A DNA stretch of 25,438 nt from Caldisericota bacterium (GCA_003648245.1 QMOO01000003.1:1-25438); one strand, 5' to 3'. Shown: positions 6,921 through 15,261, numbered from the stretch's first letter. Numbers and translations: made by a program. Notes: generated by a model from the sequence alone, not told the origin.

Positions 6921-7382
6921 GTGGAAAAATATGATATATTTATAAAGATGACTGCCTTAATTGTTTTTATAGTACTGGTTTCTCTGGATAGGATATCCAA
7001 GTATTTTATAATCAAAAAGCTCTCGTATGGAGAAACAATTAAATTATTTGGTGATTTTCTAAAAATCACCAGGGTTGAGAATCCTGGAGGGATATTTGGT
7101 TTTTTTCCAAAGGGTAAGGTTTTCTTCCTCGGATTATCGATAATTGCTATAGGAGTTTTGTTATTTTTTATTTTTAAATATCTAAAGAAGGATCCATTTA
7201 TAACTATCATTCTCACACTTTTACTTTCGGGGGTAGTTGGAAATCTTCTTGATAGAGTTATATATGGATCAGTAATAGACTTCATTCATGTTCTTGATTT
7301 TCCTGTCTTCAATTTTTCAGATTCCTATATCACAATTGGGATAATTATTGCAATTTTCTACCTATGGAAGAAAGGCATTTAA
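6921..7382 (+). CDS. lspA: Signal peptidase II (lipoprotein signal peptidase)
   Basis: Inner-membrane aspartic protease that removes signal peptides from lipid-modified prolipoproteins. 153 residues with four hydrophobic segments. Catalytic aspartates are visible as Asp111 in VVGNLLDRVIYG and Asp134 in FNFSDSYI. Other conserved blocks are DRISKY (23-28) and ENPGGIFG (53-60). The start is GTG at 6921 without a convincing ribosome site; an in-frame ATG at 6948 would cut into the first membrane segment region and also lacks one. The gene overlaps the following pseudouridine synthase gene by 19 bases, the common lspA-rluD-type pairing. Its presence implies lipoproteins are made in this organism. 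Confidence 0.95.
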   Translation: MEKYDIFIKMTALIVFIVLVSLDRISKYFIIKKLSYGETIKLFGDFLKITRVENPGGIFGFFPKGKVFFLGLSIIAIGVLLFFIFKYLKKDPFITIILTLLLSGVVGNLLDRVIYGSVIDFIHVLDFPVFNFSDSYITIGIIIAIFYLWKKGI

Positions 7383-8278
7383 CCTTTAGAATAAGGGAGG
7401 AAGGGGAGAGACTCGACTCCTTCCTTACAAGACAAATGCATAGAGTAAGCAGAAGCTATGTTCAGGAACTCATAAAATCTGGTAAGGTTCTTGTAAATGG
7501 GGAGGTAAAAGATAAACCGTCCTATAAAATAAAAAGAGACGAAATAATAGAAGTAATGATACCCTCTCCAAGAAAACTTGACGTTGAACCTGAAAACCTT
7601 CCAATAGAGATTCTATATGAGGATAAGGACATAATAGTGGTCAATAAACCTCAAGGAATGTTAACACATCCTGTTGGAAGACAACGAACAGGAACTCTTG
7701 TTAATGCGCTTCTCTTTCATTCGAAGGATCTATCTGGTATTGGGGGTGTCTTAAGACCTGGAATTGTTCATAGACTTGACAGAGACACATCTGGACTTTT
7801 GATTGTGGCAAAGAACGATTTTGCACATAGAACTCTTTCAAGAAATTTAAAAGAGAGAAAAATAAAGAGAATTTACTGGGCGCTTGTAAAGGGAGAAATC
7901 CCCGAAGATGAAGGAGAAATCGAGATACCTCTCCTTAAGGGATTTACAGGTAAAAAATTAGTTACTCCTTCCCTAAGAGGAAAAGAGGCATTTACATACT
8001 TTAAGGTTATAGAAAGATTTAAGGGGTATACACTTCTTGAAGTTTCCTTAAAAACTGGAAGGACTCATCAGATAAGAGTACATCTCTCATATATTGGCTA
8101 TCCTATAGTAGGTGATAAAATGTATGGGGTTTCAGAGTTTAATTTAAAGGGTCAACTGCTCCATGCTAAAAAAATTGTATTTACACATCCACGGACAAAA
8201 GAACTTATGAGTTTTGAGACTCCTCTACCAGATTATTTTAGTAATGTTTTAGAGATGCTTGAGAAAAGAGACAAATAA
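7364..8278 (+). CDS. RluA/RluD-family 23S rRNA pseudouridine synthase
   Basis: 304 residues. An N-terminal S4 RNA-binding domain (RLDSFLTRQM to GEVKDKPSYKI, about residues 16-60) is followed by the RluA catalytic domain with the hallmark HRLDRDTSGLL, whose second aspartate is the catalytic residue, and the late motif GRTHQIRVHL. It isomerises specific uridines in rRNA; which ones cannot be told from sequence. It overlaps the end of lspA and has no ribosome site of its own, so it is probably translated by coupling. Its last 30 bases overlap the end of pyrG on the other strand. Confidence 0.94.
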   Translation: MEERHLTFRIREEGERLDSFLTRQMHRVSRSYVQELIKSGKVLVNGEVKDKPSYKIKRDEIIEVMIPSPRKLDVEPENLPIEILYEDKDIIVVNKPQGMLTHPVGRQRTGTLVNALLFHSKDLSGIGGVLRPGIVHRLDRDTSGLLIVAKNDFAHRTLSRNLKERKIKRIYWALVKGEIPEDEGEIEIPLLKGFTGKKLVTPSLRGKEAFTYFKVIERFKGYTLLEVSLKTGRTHQIRVHLSYIGYPIVGDKMYGVSEFNLKGQLLHAKKIVFTHPRTKELMSFETPLPDYFSNVLEMLEKRDK

Positions 8279-9814
8279 AGGATTTGGATTGAGAGGTTTG
8301 GAGGAGAACTCTGGATGGAACTGAACACCTATAAAGAACGGATGATTCTTAATCTCCACTATTTCAACCTCTCCCTGTCTTGATCTCCCGGATACATCCA
8401 TTTCGTAGTCTTTTAAAACATTAAGGTATGAAAGGTTAAATGTGTATCTATGCCTGTGTCTCTCCCTGATAACTTTTGTTTTATATATTTCTTCAGCTAA
8501 ACTTCCTCCCTCTATAATAACTTCTCCCTCTCCTAATCTCATGGTCCCACCAAGCATTTCAATCTCTCTTTGAGAGGAGAGTAAATCTATAACAGGATGA
8601 TCTGTATCTTTATCAAACTCTGTAGAGTGTGCATCTCTCCAGCCAACTCTATTTCTGAAGAACTCTATTACCACAATCTGAAGACCGAGACATATTCCAA
8701 GAAGGGGAATTTTGTTTTCTCTTGCATATCTTACGCTCATAATCATTCCCTCTATTCCCCTTTTCCCGAACCCTCCGGGAATAATGATTCCGTCGATATC
8801 CTTTGGAATCTCTTTTCCTTTCTCAATCTCCTCAGAGGAAATCCAGTTAATCTCTGGATCAATCCCTGCCTTTGCTCCTGCATGAAGTATGGCTTCTTCA
8901 AGTGATATATAAGAATCCTTCAAAGTTACATACTTGCCAATTATTCCAACTTTCTTTTTCCTTCTCTCTTTTTTTAAGGAAGCGGTAAAATCAATCCATT
9001 CTGATAAATCCAGTTTTTTGCCCTCGAGTCCGAGTTCATGAAGAGTATCTTTGATTCCTGAATCAAGCAAGTGCTCAGGAACGAAGTATGGTGAGGAAAG
9101 ATTTTCCACCCCAAATATATTTTTAATGGGGATTCCCAGATACTTGGAAATTTTCCTCTTCTCTGCCTCACCAACTTTCATTTTTGACCTTAAGAAAAGA
9201 GCATCAGGGTGAATTCCTATACTCCTTAGCTCCTTAACAGAATGCTGGGTGGGTTTTGTTTTAAACTCCTTGGTGGTTTCAAGATATGGAACATATGTGA
9301 CGTGAAAGAAGCAGGAATCCTCCTCTCCTTTAAACTCAAAGGCCGCTTCAAGAAAAGGAAGAGATTCAATATCACCAACAGTCCCTCCAATTTCAATAAT
9401 AACAACATCACTTTCCTCTCTTTCACCAACAAGTCTAATTCTTTCCTTTATCTCATGCGTAAGATGAGGAATAACCTGTATGGTTTGTCCGAGAAAATCT
9501 CCTCTTCTTTCTTTCTCAATTATGCTTTTGTATAGATTACCGCTTGTAACATTGTTTATTCTTGTCATATTCTTACCAAGAAATCTCTCATAGTGACCAA
9601 GGTCCAAATCTACCTCACCGCCATCTGCCGTTACAAAAACCTCACCATGCTGATATGGATTCATGGAGCCTGCATCCACATTTAAATAGGGATCGAACTT
9701 TAGCATTGAGACCTTCTTGCCCATAGCTTTTAATATTAACCCAACAGATGAAGCAATTATCCCTTTTCCCAGGGAAGACATTACTCCGCCTGTTATAAAT
9801 ATGTATTTCCTCAT
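8249..9814 (-). CDS. pyrG: CTP synthase
   Basis: Makes CTP from UTP, ATP and glutamine. 521 residues, slightly shorter than the usual 530-545. The N-terminal synthetase domain has GGVMSSLGKGIIASSVG and MNPYQHGEVFVT; the C-terminal glutaminase domain has nucleophile Cys375 in GICLGLQ and the His/Glu pair in VQFHPEFSSKP. The start overlaps the stop of the upstream esterase gene (ATGA), and only a weak GAGAGA site precedes it. The gene end overlaps the convergent pseudouridine synthase by 30 bases, so any terminator must lie inside coding sequence. Confidence 0.97.
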   Translation of the reverse strand: MRKYIFITGGVMSSLGKGIIASSVGLILKAMGKKVSMLKFDPYLNVDAGSMNPYQHGEVFVTADGGEVDLDLGHYERFLGKNMTRINNVTSGNLYKSIIEKERRGDFLGQTIQVIPHLTHEIKERIRLVGEREESDVVIIEIGGTVGDIESLPFLEAAFEFKGEEDSCFFHVTYVPYLETTKEFKTKPTQHSVKELRSIGIHPDALFLRSKMKVGEAEKRKISKYLGIPIKNIFGVENLSSPYFVPEHLLDSGIKDTLHELGLEGKKLDLSEWIDFTASLKKERRKKKVGIIGKYVTLKDSYISLEEAILHAGAKAGIDPEINWISSEEIEKGKEIPKDIDGIIIPGGFGKRGIEGMIMSVRYARENKIPLLGICLGLQIVVIEFFRNRVGWRDAHSTEFDKDTDHPVIDLLSSQREIEMLGGTMRLGEGEVIIEGGSLAEEIYKTKVIRERHRHRYTFNLSYLNVLKDYEMDVSGRSRQGEVEIVEIKNHPFFIGVQFHPEFSSKPLNPNPLFVSFLKHL

Positions 9815-10545
9815 AGGTGTCTCTCTATAAATTCAATAATAAGTTTATTTATTCTGTTCTTGTCCAGATCAAGCGTTGCTGTATGGTATGAATCTTTAAG
9901 GATAATAAATTCCTTTTCCGAAGAGCTTATGCTATCAAAGATGTATCTTTTCTGTTCAATCGGAACAATGTGATCTTCAAAGGATGCCAAAAGCATTACT
10001 GGACATTTAACCTTGTCAAGGTGTTTATCAGTTAGTCTTAGCAATTTATAGAGTTCGTAAACTGTTTGGGTAGGTATTCTATTATAATTAATCTCTTTTA
10101 CACTCCTGTCTCTAGTATCTGTAGGAGGCGCTTTTATAGAAGGAACAATATACTTAAGCAACCATATAAATTTTACAAGAGGGTTATCCAATCTTATAGC
10201 AGGATTTATAGGAAAAATCCCTTTGATTCTATCTGGATGGTTTTCTGCCATATGAAGTGATAAAGTGCCCCCCATGGACAGACCGCCAACAAATACATTA
10301 TCTGTTACCTTCATTAATTCATATAGAGCGGTCTCTACTTTGCCTATCCAATCCCAGTAATTTGTATTCTTCAAATCTCTCCAGTCTGTTCCATGTCCTG
10401 GAAGAAGCGGAGCTTTTACATGGTATCCTTTCTCTTTAAGAGCCTCAATCTGTGGTTTAAGAGAAAGAGGGGTTCCCAAAAACCCATGTATTAAAAGAAC
10501 TCCTACATTTTCATATCCTTTAATATCAATGGATTTTATACTCAT
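9811..10545 (-). CDS. Alpha/beta hydrolase, carboxylesterase/monoacylglycerol-lipase type
   Basis: 244 residues of alpha/beta-hydrolase fold. Oxyanion-hole segment LLIHGFLGTP (residues 17-26), nucleophile elbow GGLSMGG with Ser90, and the triad completed by Asp191 in ASFEDHIVP and His221 in DSYHTAT. This is the Est30-like arrangement, with a short cap region around residues 115-165. It probably cleaves short- or medium-chain esters or acylglycerols. It has a good GGAGG ribosome site and sits directly upstream of pyrG with an ATGA overlap, a pairing with no obvious metabolic logic. Confidence 0.9.
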   Translation of the reverse strand: MSIKSIDIKGYENVGVLLIHGFLGTPLSLKPQIEALKEKGYHVKAPLLPGHGTDWRDLKNTNYWDWIGKVETALYELMKVTDNVFVGGLSMGGTLSLHMAENHPDRIKGIFPINPAIRLDNPLVKFIWLLKYIVPSIKAPPTDTRDRSVKEINYNRIPTQTVYELYKLLRLTDKHLDKVKCPVMLLASFEDHIVPIEQKRYIFDSISSSEKEFIILKDSYHTATLDLDKNRINKLIIEFIERHL

Positions 10546-10597
10546 CTTACCTCCACATAGTTTTTCTATAAATAGATTTTACCAAATTTTTTAACTA

Positions 10598-10619
10598 TTG
10601 TTTTTTTATAAAAAAACAA
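10598..10619. repeat. 22-bp perfect palindrome in the divergent intergenic region
   Basis: TTG-T7-AT-A7-CAA, perfectly self-complementary over 22 bases, between the divergent esterase and symporter genes. Its left end supplies the -35 of the symporter promoter and most of it is the spacer. It could be an operator or simply a bendable A/T tract; no gene ends here, so a terminator role is unlikely. Confidence 0.6.
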
Positions 10620-10626
10620 ATAAAAT
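10598..10626 (+). promoter_or_regulatory. Promoter of the symporter-racemase operon
   Basis: -35 TTGTTT (10598-10603), 17-base spacer, -10 TAAAAT (10621-10626). The predicted start is near 10633, followed by AAAGGAGGT at 10646-10654 and the ATG at 10660. There is no TGn before the -10. The 22-bp palindrome overlaps the -35 and spacer. Confidence 0.6.
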
Positions 10627-10659
10627 ATTTATGGAGAGAATTTTTAAAGGAGGTAGGAA

Positions 10660-11940
10660 ATGGCTGAGAAGAAGAAAGGCTGGCTTGATTGGTACTTTAA
10701 ATCAAACCTCCTTGTAAGAATTCTTATAGGTTTGATTTTGGGTGCCATTGTTGGACTAATCTTTGGTCCAAAAATCCTGTGGGTTCAACCCTTCGGAGAC
10801 CTCTTTGTCCGTCTATTAAAAATGATAGTTATGCCAGTTGTATTCTTCACACTTGTGGTTGGTGCCGCAAGTATAAGCCCTGCAAGACTTGGTAGAGTGG
10901 GAGTGAAAATAATTCTTTACTATCTTGTAACATCTGCAATTGCAGTAGCCATTGGTCTTCTCTTTGCAAATCTCTTCCATCCAGGATTGGGGTTGAACCT
11001 CAGTGGTGTAGAAGGCGTGGTCAGGGAACTTAAAAGACCTTCTGTTATTCAAACTCTTCTTAATATAGTACCAAAGAATCCATTTTCATCTCTTGCAAAC
11101 GGACAGGTTCTTCCTACTATATTCTTTGCAATAATATTTGGTATTGGTTTATCCTATCTTATGCAGAGTGCCAATGAGAGAATTAAAGAATCAGCAACCA
11201 CTGTATTCAAAGTGTTTGATGGCGCAGCAGAAGTTATGTATAAAGTTGTTGGTTGGGTGCTTGAGTATGCACCTATAGGAGTTTTTGCCCTCATCGCAGT
11301 TGTCTTTGGAAAACAGGGAGCAAAAGCATTTGGACCTCTTGGAATGGTAACCTTAACAGTCTATCTTGCTCTTATAGTCCATGTAATTGTTGTTTATGGA
11401 GGACTCCTCTCAATGTTCAAGATAAACTTTGCCAAGTTCCTTTCCAAGGCAAAGGAAGCAATGATCACAGCATTTGTAACAAGAAGCAGCAGTGGAACCC
11501 TTCCTGTTACAATGAAAGTGGCAGAGGAAAATATGGGTATAAACAGAGGAATATTCTCCTTCACCCTTCCACTTGGTGCAACAATAAACATGGATGGTAC
11601 AGCAATTTACCAAGGTGTCTGTGCACTCTTTATTGCTTTTGCCATTGGCGCACATCTTAACTTCGCTCAACAGATGATAGTTATTTTAACAGCGGTACTT
11701 GCCTCCATTGGAACTGCTGGCGTTCCAGGTGCCGGTGCAATAATGCTACTTCTCGTCTTGAACTCTGTTGGTATGCCAGTTGAAGAGGGTTCTCCTGTGG
11801 CTCTTGCATACGCAATGATTCTTGGAATAGATGCAATACTTGACATGGGAAGAACATCAATCAATGTCACTGGAGACCTTGCTGGAACAAGCATTGTTGC
11901 AAAAACTGAAGGAGAATTAGACGAGAGTAAGTGGAAATAA
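10660..11940 (+). CDS. Dicarboxylate/amino acid:cation symporter, glutamate/aspartate type
   Basis: 426 residues of the DAACS family (GltP/GltPh). Imports acidic amino acids with Na+ or H+. All substrate-site motifs are present: RSSSGTLP in hairpin 1 (275-282), NMDGTA in TM7 (310-315), GVPGAG in hairpin 2 (354-359) and [12 protein letters not shown] in TM8 (395-406). Numbering is nearly identical to Pyrococcus GltPh; Arg398 aligns with its Arg397, which binds the side-chain carboxylate, so glutamate or aspartate rather than neutral amino acids is expected. Asp312, Asp391, Asn402 and Asp406 match cation-site positions. Strong AAAGGAGGT ribosome site. Three bases separate it from the racemase gene. 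Confidence 0.96.
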   Translation: MAEKKKGWLDWYFKSNLLVRILIGLILGAIVGLIFGPKILWVQPFGDLFVRLLKMIVMPVVFFTLVVGAASISPARLGRVGVKIILYYLVTSAIAVAIGLLFANLFHPGLGLNLSGVEGVVRELKRPSVIQTLLNIVPKNPFSSLANGQVLPTIFFAIIFGIGLSYLMQSANERIKESATTVFKVFDGAAEVMYKVVGWVLEYAPIGVFALIAVVFGKQGAKAFGPLGMVTLTVYLALIVHVIVVYGGLLSMFKINFAKFLSKAKEAMITAFVTRSSSGTLPVTMKVAEENMGINRGIFSFTLPLGATINMDGTAIYQGVCALFIAFAIGAHLNFAQQMIVILTAVLASIGTAGVPGAGAIMLLLVLNSVGMPVEEGSPVALAYAMILGIDAILDMGRTSINVTGDLAGTSIVAKTEGELDESKWK

Positions 11941-11943
11941 GCA

Positions 11944-12630
11944 ATGAAAATTATCGGGGTGATAGGTGGAATGGGTCCAGAGGCAACTCTGGACCTTTTT
12001 TACAAAATAATTAAGAATACACCAGCAAAGAAGGACCAGGAACATATTCACTTAATAATAGACAACTATCCCCAAATTCCTGATAGAACTCAGTTTATCC
12101 TCGGTGGGGGAGAAAACCCTCTTCCATATCTTTTGAAATCTGCAAAGTTACTGGAAAACGCAGGTGCAAATGCCATATGCATGCCGTGCAACACAGCTCA
12201 CTTCTTCGTAGAAGATATAAGAAAAAATATAAATGTCCCTTTTATAAGCATAGTGGAAAGTGTCCTTAAGGATATAAAAGAGAACTACACAGATGTAAAG
12301 CGAATCGGGCTTTTGGCTACAGAAGGAACAATAGCTGGAAGAGTATACCATAGAATTTTTGAAAAAGAGGGATACACAATCATAGTTCCAGAAAAAAACA
12401 TTCAGAGAAAAGTAATGGATGTTATATACGCAGTGAAGGCTGGAAAAATTAAGGAGAAGGTAGAAATACTAAATGAGTGTATAAAGGAACTTGAGAGAAA
12501 AACAGGTATCCTTATCGCCGCATGTACAGAAATACCAATCCTTACTCCGTATATAGAGAGTAAAGTACCTATAATTGACGCAACTCTTTCCCTTGCAAAG
12601 CGTGTGGTAGAATTTGCTCTATCTGATTAA
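11944..12630 (+). CDS. Aspartate/glutamate racemase family protein
   Basis: 228 residues. PLP-independent racemase using two cysteines: Cys82 in MPCNTAH and Cys194 in AACTEIP. Length and cysteine positions agree with the Pyrococcus horikoshii aspartate racemase as I remember it. N-terminal GVIGGMGPEAT is the family signature. Both cysteines being present favours a true racemase over the one-cysteine variants. It follows the acidic amino acid symporter by 3 bases, so the pair probably imports L- or D-aspartate/glutamate and inverts it, for wall D-amino acids or for catabolism. Its TAA overlaps the TAA of the convergent gene within a shared TTAA. Confidence 0.93.
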   Translation: MKIIGVIGGMGPEATLDLFYKIIKNTPAKKDQEHIHLIIDNYPQIPDRTQFILGGGENPLPYLLKSAKLLENAGANAICMPCNTAHFFVEDIRKNINVPFISIVESVLKDIKENYTDVKRIGLLATEGTIAGRVYHRIFEKEGYTIIVPEKNIQRKVMDVIYAVKAGKIKEKVEILNECIKELERKTGILIAACTEIPILTPYIESKVPIIDATLSLAKRVVEFALSD

Positions 12631-12950
12631 ATTCCTTGATCTAACTCAATATCACTCATATCTATTTTCTCCATGACCTCTACTTCTACATGAGCAACAT
12701 CTATAAGTCTATTTATAGCTTCAATTAATCTTTTACCCATGGGAGATTCGAGACCTCTTTTCCACTTATCCAGTGATTCCACTGTATATCTTACATAAAA
12801 GACATTAGATTCACCATATAAGGGTTTATAGACATCAAAATCCTTTGCACCCCATTCTTTTTGAATAGGCATATATTCCCTGAGCCAGTTTTTAAAGTCT
12901 TCCATACTTTTCCCTTCCCTTAATTTGTCCTTGTAAATAATGTAGTACAT
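12627..12950 (-). CDS. Small protein, possible dimeric alpha/beta-barrel fold
   Basis: 107 residues, no recognised family. The pattern beta (MYYIIYKDKL), helix (MEDFKNWLREYMPIQKEWG), beta (FDVYKPLYG), beta (NVFYVRYTVE), helix (LDKWKRGLESPMGKRLIEAINRLID) and beta (HVEVEVMEKI) resembles NIPSNAP/ABM-like ferredoxin folds. That is a fold guess, not a function. It is a convincing gene: AAAAGGAGGTG ribosome site, and it follows the Mth938-like gene by 30 bases on the same strand. Its stop shares the TTAA with the racemase stop. Confidence 0.72.
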   Translation of the reverse strand: MYYIIYKDKLREGKSMEDFKNWLREYMPIQKEWGAKDFDVYKPLYGESNVFYVRYTVESLDKWKRGLESPMGKRLIEAINRLIDVAHVEVEVMEKIDMSDIELDQGI

Positions 12951-12980
12951 TTTACACCTCCTTTTTAAGTTTTTCTCCCC

Positions 12981-13322
12981 TTAACATGTTAGGTGAAATG
13001 CTCCAACAACTCTTTTATTTTTAATTAACTCATTAAATTTTTTAACAGCTTCCCCTGTCTTATCATATACAAGATCTATACTCTCATTCCTCAATTTTTT
13101 TAGAAGCTCCTCGTCAATCTTCATATATCCATAGTAACCAGTTCCAACTACAAGGACATCTGGTTTCTCGATAAATACCTCAAAGATATCGCTTTCTCTC
13201 AGATAGTGTCCCTCCTCTCTCCACCAATTATCTATAATTCTTTCTGGAAAAATTATCAAATCTTTCTTATATACCTTCCCCTCTATTTTCATCCAGCCGA
13301 AACCATATCCATCAATTTTCAT
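12981..13322 (-). CDS. Mth938-like domain protein (DUF498)
   Basis: 113 residues. The block [14 protein letters not shown], then a helix with [16 protein letters not shown], and the terminal VVGAFHLTC are the hallmarks of the Mth938/NDUFAF3 fold family. Its eukaryotic relatives help assemble respiratory complex I; the role of stand-alone prokaryotic members is not settled. The ATG overlaps the TGA of the upstream PF04008 gene, so the two proteins are made together. Confidence 0.88.
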   Translation of the reverse strand: MKIDGYGFGWMKIEGKVYKKDLIIFPERIIDNWWREEGHYLRESDIFEVFIEKPDVLVVGTGYYGYMKIDEELLKKLRNESIDLVYDKTGEAVKKFNELIKNKRVVGAFHLTC

Positions 13323-13801
13323 AATTTATAGCCAAACTTTCTTAAAAGTTCCTTTCTCTCTTTAATTTCCTTCTCTGTTTCTTCACCCTTTGGAGAAAAA
13401 CCATCAACAACACCTAAAACTCCCCTTCCTTGCTGTGTTTCATAGACAACAACCTCCATTGGATTTGCACTTGCGGCAAAAATCCTTACAACCTCTGGAA
13501 CCATTTTGATTTTATTTAGAACATTTATTGGAAATGCATCTTTTAGAAAGATTATAAAGAAATGTCCTGCTCCAACGTTTTTTGCATTCTTTACAGCAAG
13601 ATTTATAAGTTCTTCATCATTTCCTGAGTATCTTACAAGACATGGACCAGACGCTTCATTAAAAGCCAGACCAAATTTTATCCCTGGACATGAGGTAACA
13701 AGTGCTTCATGAATATCTTCAACAGTTTTAATAAAGTGAGACTGACCAAGTATTACATTTAAGTTATCCGGGTTCTCAATTTTTATGACTTTTGTCTCCA
13801 T
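13319..13801 (-). CDS. Adenosine-specific kinase family protein (PF04008, former DUF355)
   Basis: 160 residues that closely follow the family: [20 protein letters not shown] (residues 18-37), [20 protein letters not shown], then [18 protein letters not shown]. This family is known mainly from archaea and thermophilic bacteria, and structures show adenosine or AMP binding; kinase activity is reported but its physiology is unclear. AAAGGAGGGA ribosome site and an extended -10 upstream. First gene of a three-gene operon with the Mth938-like and small alpha/beta proteins. Confidence 0.92.
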   Translation of the reverse strand: METKVIKIENPDNLNVILGQSHFIKTVEDIHEALVTSCPGIKFGLAFNEASGPCLVRYSGNDEELINLAVKNAKNVGAGHFFIIFLKDAFPINVLNKIKMVPEVVRIFAASANPMEVVVYETQQGRGVLGVVDGFSPKGEETEKEIKERKELLRKFGYKL

Positions 13802-13831
13802 ATCTCCCTCCTTTGAGTTTCCTTCAATTTT

Positions 13832-13840
13832 ATTTTACCA
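13832..13840 (-). promoter_or_regulatory. Extended -10 of the PF04008 operon
   Basis: TGGTAAAAT on the minus strand, 30 bases before the ATG at 13801. No convincing -35. The spacing leaves room for the AAAGGAGGGA ribosome site, so this gene has a normal short leader. Confidence 0.5.
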
Positions 13841-13846
13841 GATATA

Positions 13847-14200
13847 TTAGAATGCAAAAATTACAGCTCCAAATACAAGAAATACAATAATTACACCTAT
13901 TATTTCAGCAACAATTGTAAGTATCCAGGCAAGAAACGCCTTACCAAAACTTGTTTCAAATATAGCTTCTATTAAGAAAAGTGTTGCTATAACACCGATA
14001 ATGGTACCAACTCTCCCCGGGTAGTAGAGTCTAAATACCCACTGGGCGAATATTGAAATAATTACACAGAGAAAGGATTTAATATAGGTAACGTTTTTAA
14101 TCTTAGCCCACTTTGCCCCCATGTACATAAAAAATCCACCAAGGAGTAAGTAGATAAGATAGAGAACAAAAATAGGCAGTGTTATACCGGGTAATCTCAT
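13847..14200 (-). CDS. Hypothetical membrane protein, four segments
   Basis: 117 residues, almost all hydrophobic, with four likely membrane segments at about 7-27, 41-58, 64-82 and 88-115. No family recognised. Short basic loop (GAKWAKIKNVTYIKS) between segments 1 and 2. The ATG overlaps the stop of the upstream membrane-anchored protein gene by ATGA, so the two are likely partners or at least made in step. No charged residues stand out in the membrane segments to suggest transport. Confidence 0.75.
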   Translation of the reverse strand: MRLPGITLPIFVLYLIYLLLGGFFMYMGAKWAKIKNVTYIKSFLCVIISIFAQWVFRLYYPGRVGTIIGVIATLFLIEAIFETSFGKAFLAWILTIVAEIIGVIIVFLVFGAVIFAF

Positions 14201-14667
14201 CCTTCACCTCTCTTTACCTTCACCTGTTTAAAGCTCATAGGTTTTTCAAGCTCTATCCTCTCTATTCTAACGGGAAGTCCAAAAATGTAGTTTATGGCAT
14301 CACCTTTTACAATCTCTTCTTCCACCTCAACATAGATGGAATCTCCAGCTTTAGCATCTGGAATTATCATTTTTAAGGGAATATAGAGGTATGAATCGAA
14401 AGAGAAAGAAAGCAGTGCTTCTTTTAAATCCTCATGGATTAAACCGCTGCATTTGGGAGAAAGTTTTATGTTTTTTGCAAAAACATTCCTCCCTTCTTTC
14501 AATTCATGTATTTTTATCTCTTTAACTGATACTCTCTCTTCCAATTTATAAAATTTCCATCCTGTACCCATAAAAAACAAGGGGTTCGTGCCTCTTGACA
14601 AAATGAAGATAAAGGAATAAAATAGTGCGACGATGAGAAAAGTTAGTATTAAATTTTTTCTTTTCAT
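14197..14667 (-). CDS. Hypothetical membrane-anchored protein
   Basis: 156 residues. Basic start (MKRKN), one membrane segment at about 6-23, then a soluble part of about 130 residues rich in beta-like, alternating charged/hydrophobic stretches, predicted to lie outside the cytoplasm. Not recognised. No Shine-Dalgarno precedes the ATG; instead TGGTATAAT ends 7 bases upstream, so the message is probably leaderless. Its stop overlaps the start of the four-segment membrane protein gene. The two form a small unknown cassette divergent from the UPF0316-type gene. Confidence 0.75.
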   Translation of the reverse strand: MKRKNLILTFLIVALFYSFIFILSRGTNPLFFMGTGWKFYKLEERVSVKEIKIHELKEGRNVFAKNIKLSPKCSGLIHEDLKEALLSFSFDSYLYIPLKMIIPDAKAGDSIYVEVEEEIVKGDAINYIFGLPVRIERIELEKPMSFKQVKVKRGEG

Positions 14668-14674
14668 GAAATTA

Positions 14675-14683
14675 ATTATACCA
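14675..14683 (-). promoter_or_regulatory. Extended -10, leaderless-type promoter
   Basis: TGGTATAAT on the minus strand, followed by 7 bases and then the ATG at 14667. No -35 match at usual spacing. The predicted transcription start coincides with the ATG. Confidence 0.65.
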
Positions 14684-14700
14684 CCGAAAGGAGGTGAAAG

Positions 14701-15222
14701 GTGGATATAGAAGCTCTTAAAATCGCCTTCCTTATCTTCCTTATAAGATTCGTTGGAATGACAATGGCAGGACTAAGAACTATACTCATGGTTAAGGGAT
14801 ATAAATTATGGACATTTGTTATATCTTTCTTTGAAACAATAATATATATTTATGGTTTAAGTCTTGTGCTCTCTCATCTTGATAATCTTGTAAATATAAT
14901 TGTTTACGCGCTTGGTTTCGCTCTTGGAAATTACTTTGCCATTTTTATAGAGGAAAAGGTAGGTATTGGAGTTGAAACATTCATTGTTGTACCGTCAACA
15001 GGAGGAATTGACCTTGCGTTTAAGCTAAGGAAGGAAGGTTATGTATTAACAGAACTGGATGGTAAAGGGTATTATGGAGACAAGAAAGTACTTTATATAA
15101 CAATGCCTAAAAAGAACATTAAGAAGTTTGAAAAGTTCCTCAAAAAGGAGGATCCAAAAGCTTACTATTTAACCCTTGAGACAAAAAAGACCAAAAAGAA
15201 CAACAACATAATAAGGGCATAA
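14701..15222 (+). CDS. UPF0316-type membrane protein (DUF5698 + DUF2179)
   Basis: 173 residues. N-terminal half has three likely membrane segments (about 6-24, 35-57, 63-82) with GMTMAGLRTILMVKGYK between the first two, as in DUF5698. The C-terminal half (about 90-160) is a soluble alpha/beta domain of the DUF2179 type: VGIGVETFIVVPS, LRKEGYVLTELDGKG, VLYITMPKKNI. Function unknown; related C-terminal domains occur on YitT-type membrane proteins. GTG start chosen because a nearly ideal AAAGGAGGTGA (14687-14697) sits 3 bases before it. Confidence 0.87.
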   Translation: MDIEALKIAFLIFLIRFVGMTMAGLRTILMVKGYKLWTFVISFFETIIYIYGLSLVLSHLDNLVNIIVYALGFALGNYFAIFIEEKVGIGVETFIVVPSTGGIDLAFKLRKEGYVLTELDGKGYYGDKKVLYITMPKKNIKKFEKFLKKEDPKAYYLTLETKKTKKNNNIIRA

Positions 15223-15245
15223 TCAATAAATTATTCAGGTCAAAA

Positions 15246-15254
15246 TGCTATAAT
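15246..15254 (+). promoter_or_regulatory. Extended -10, leaderless-type promoter of the MgtC-family gene
   Basis: TGCTATAAT, then 7 bases, then the ATG at 15262. No Shine-Dalgarno fits between. No -35 at usual spacing. The predicted start is at the A of the ATG. Confidence 0.65.
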
Positions 15255-15261
15255 GTAGTAA

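Noticed and set aside
6917..7285. Minus-strand reading frame of 122 codons opposite lspA
   Set aside because: It is fully antisense to lspA, has no ribosome site and resembles no protein; a shadow frame.
10598..10619. Palindrome with T-run as a bidirectional terminator
   Set aside because: Both flanking genes are transcribed away from it, so no transcript ends here.
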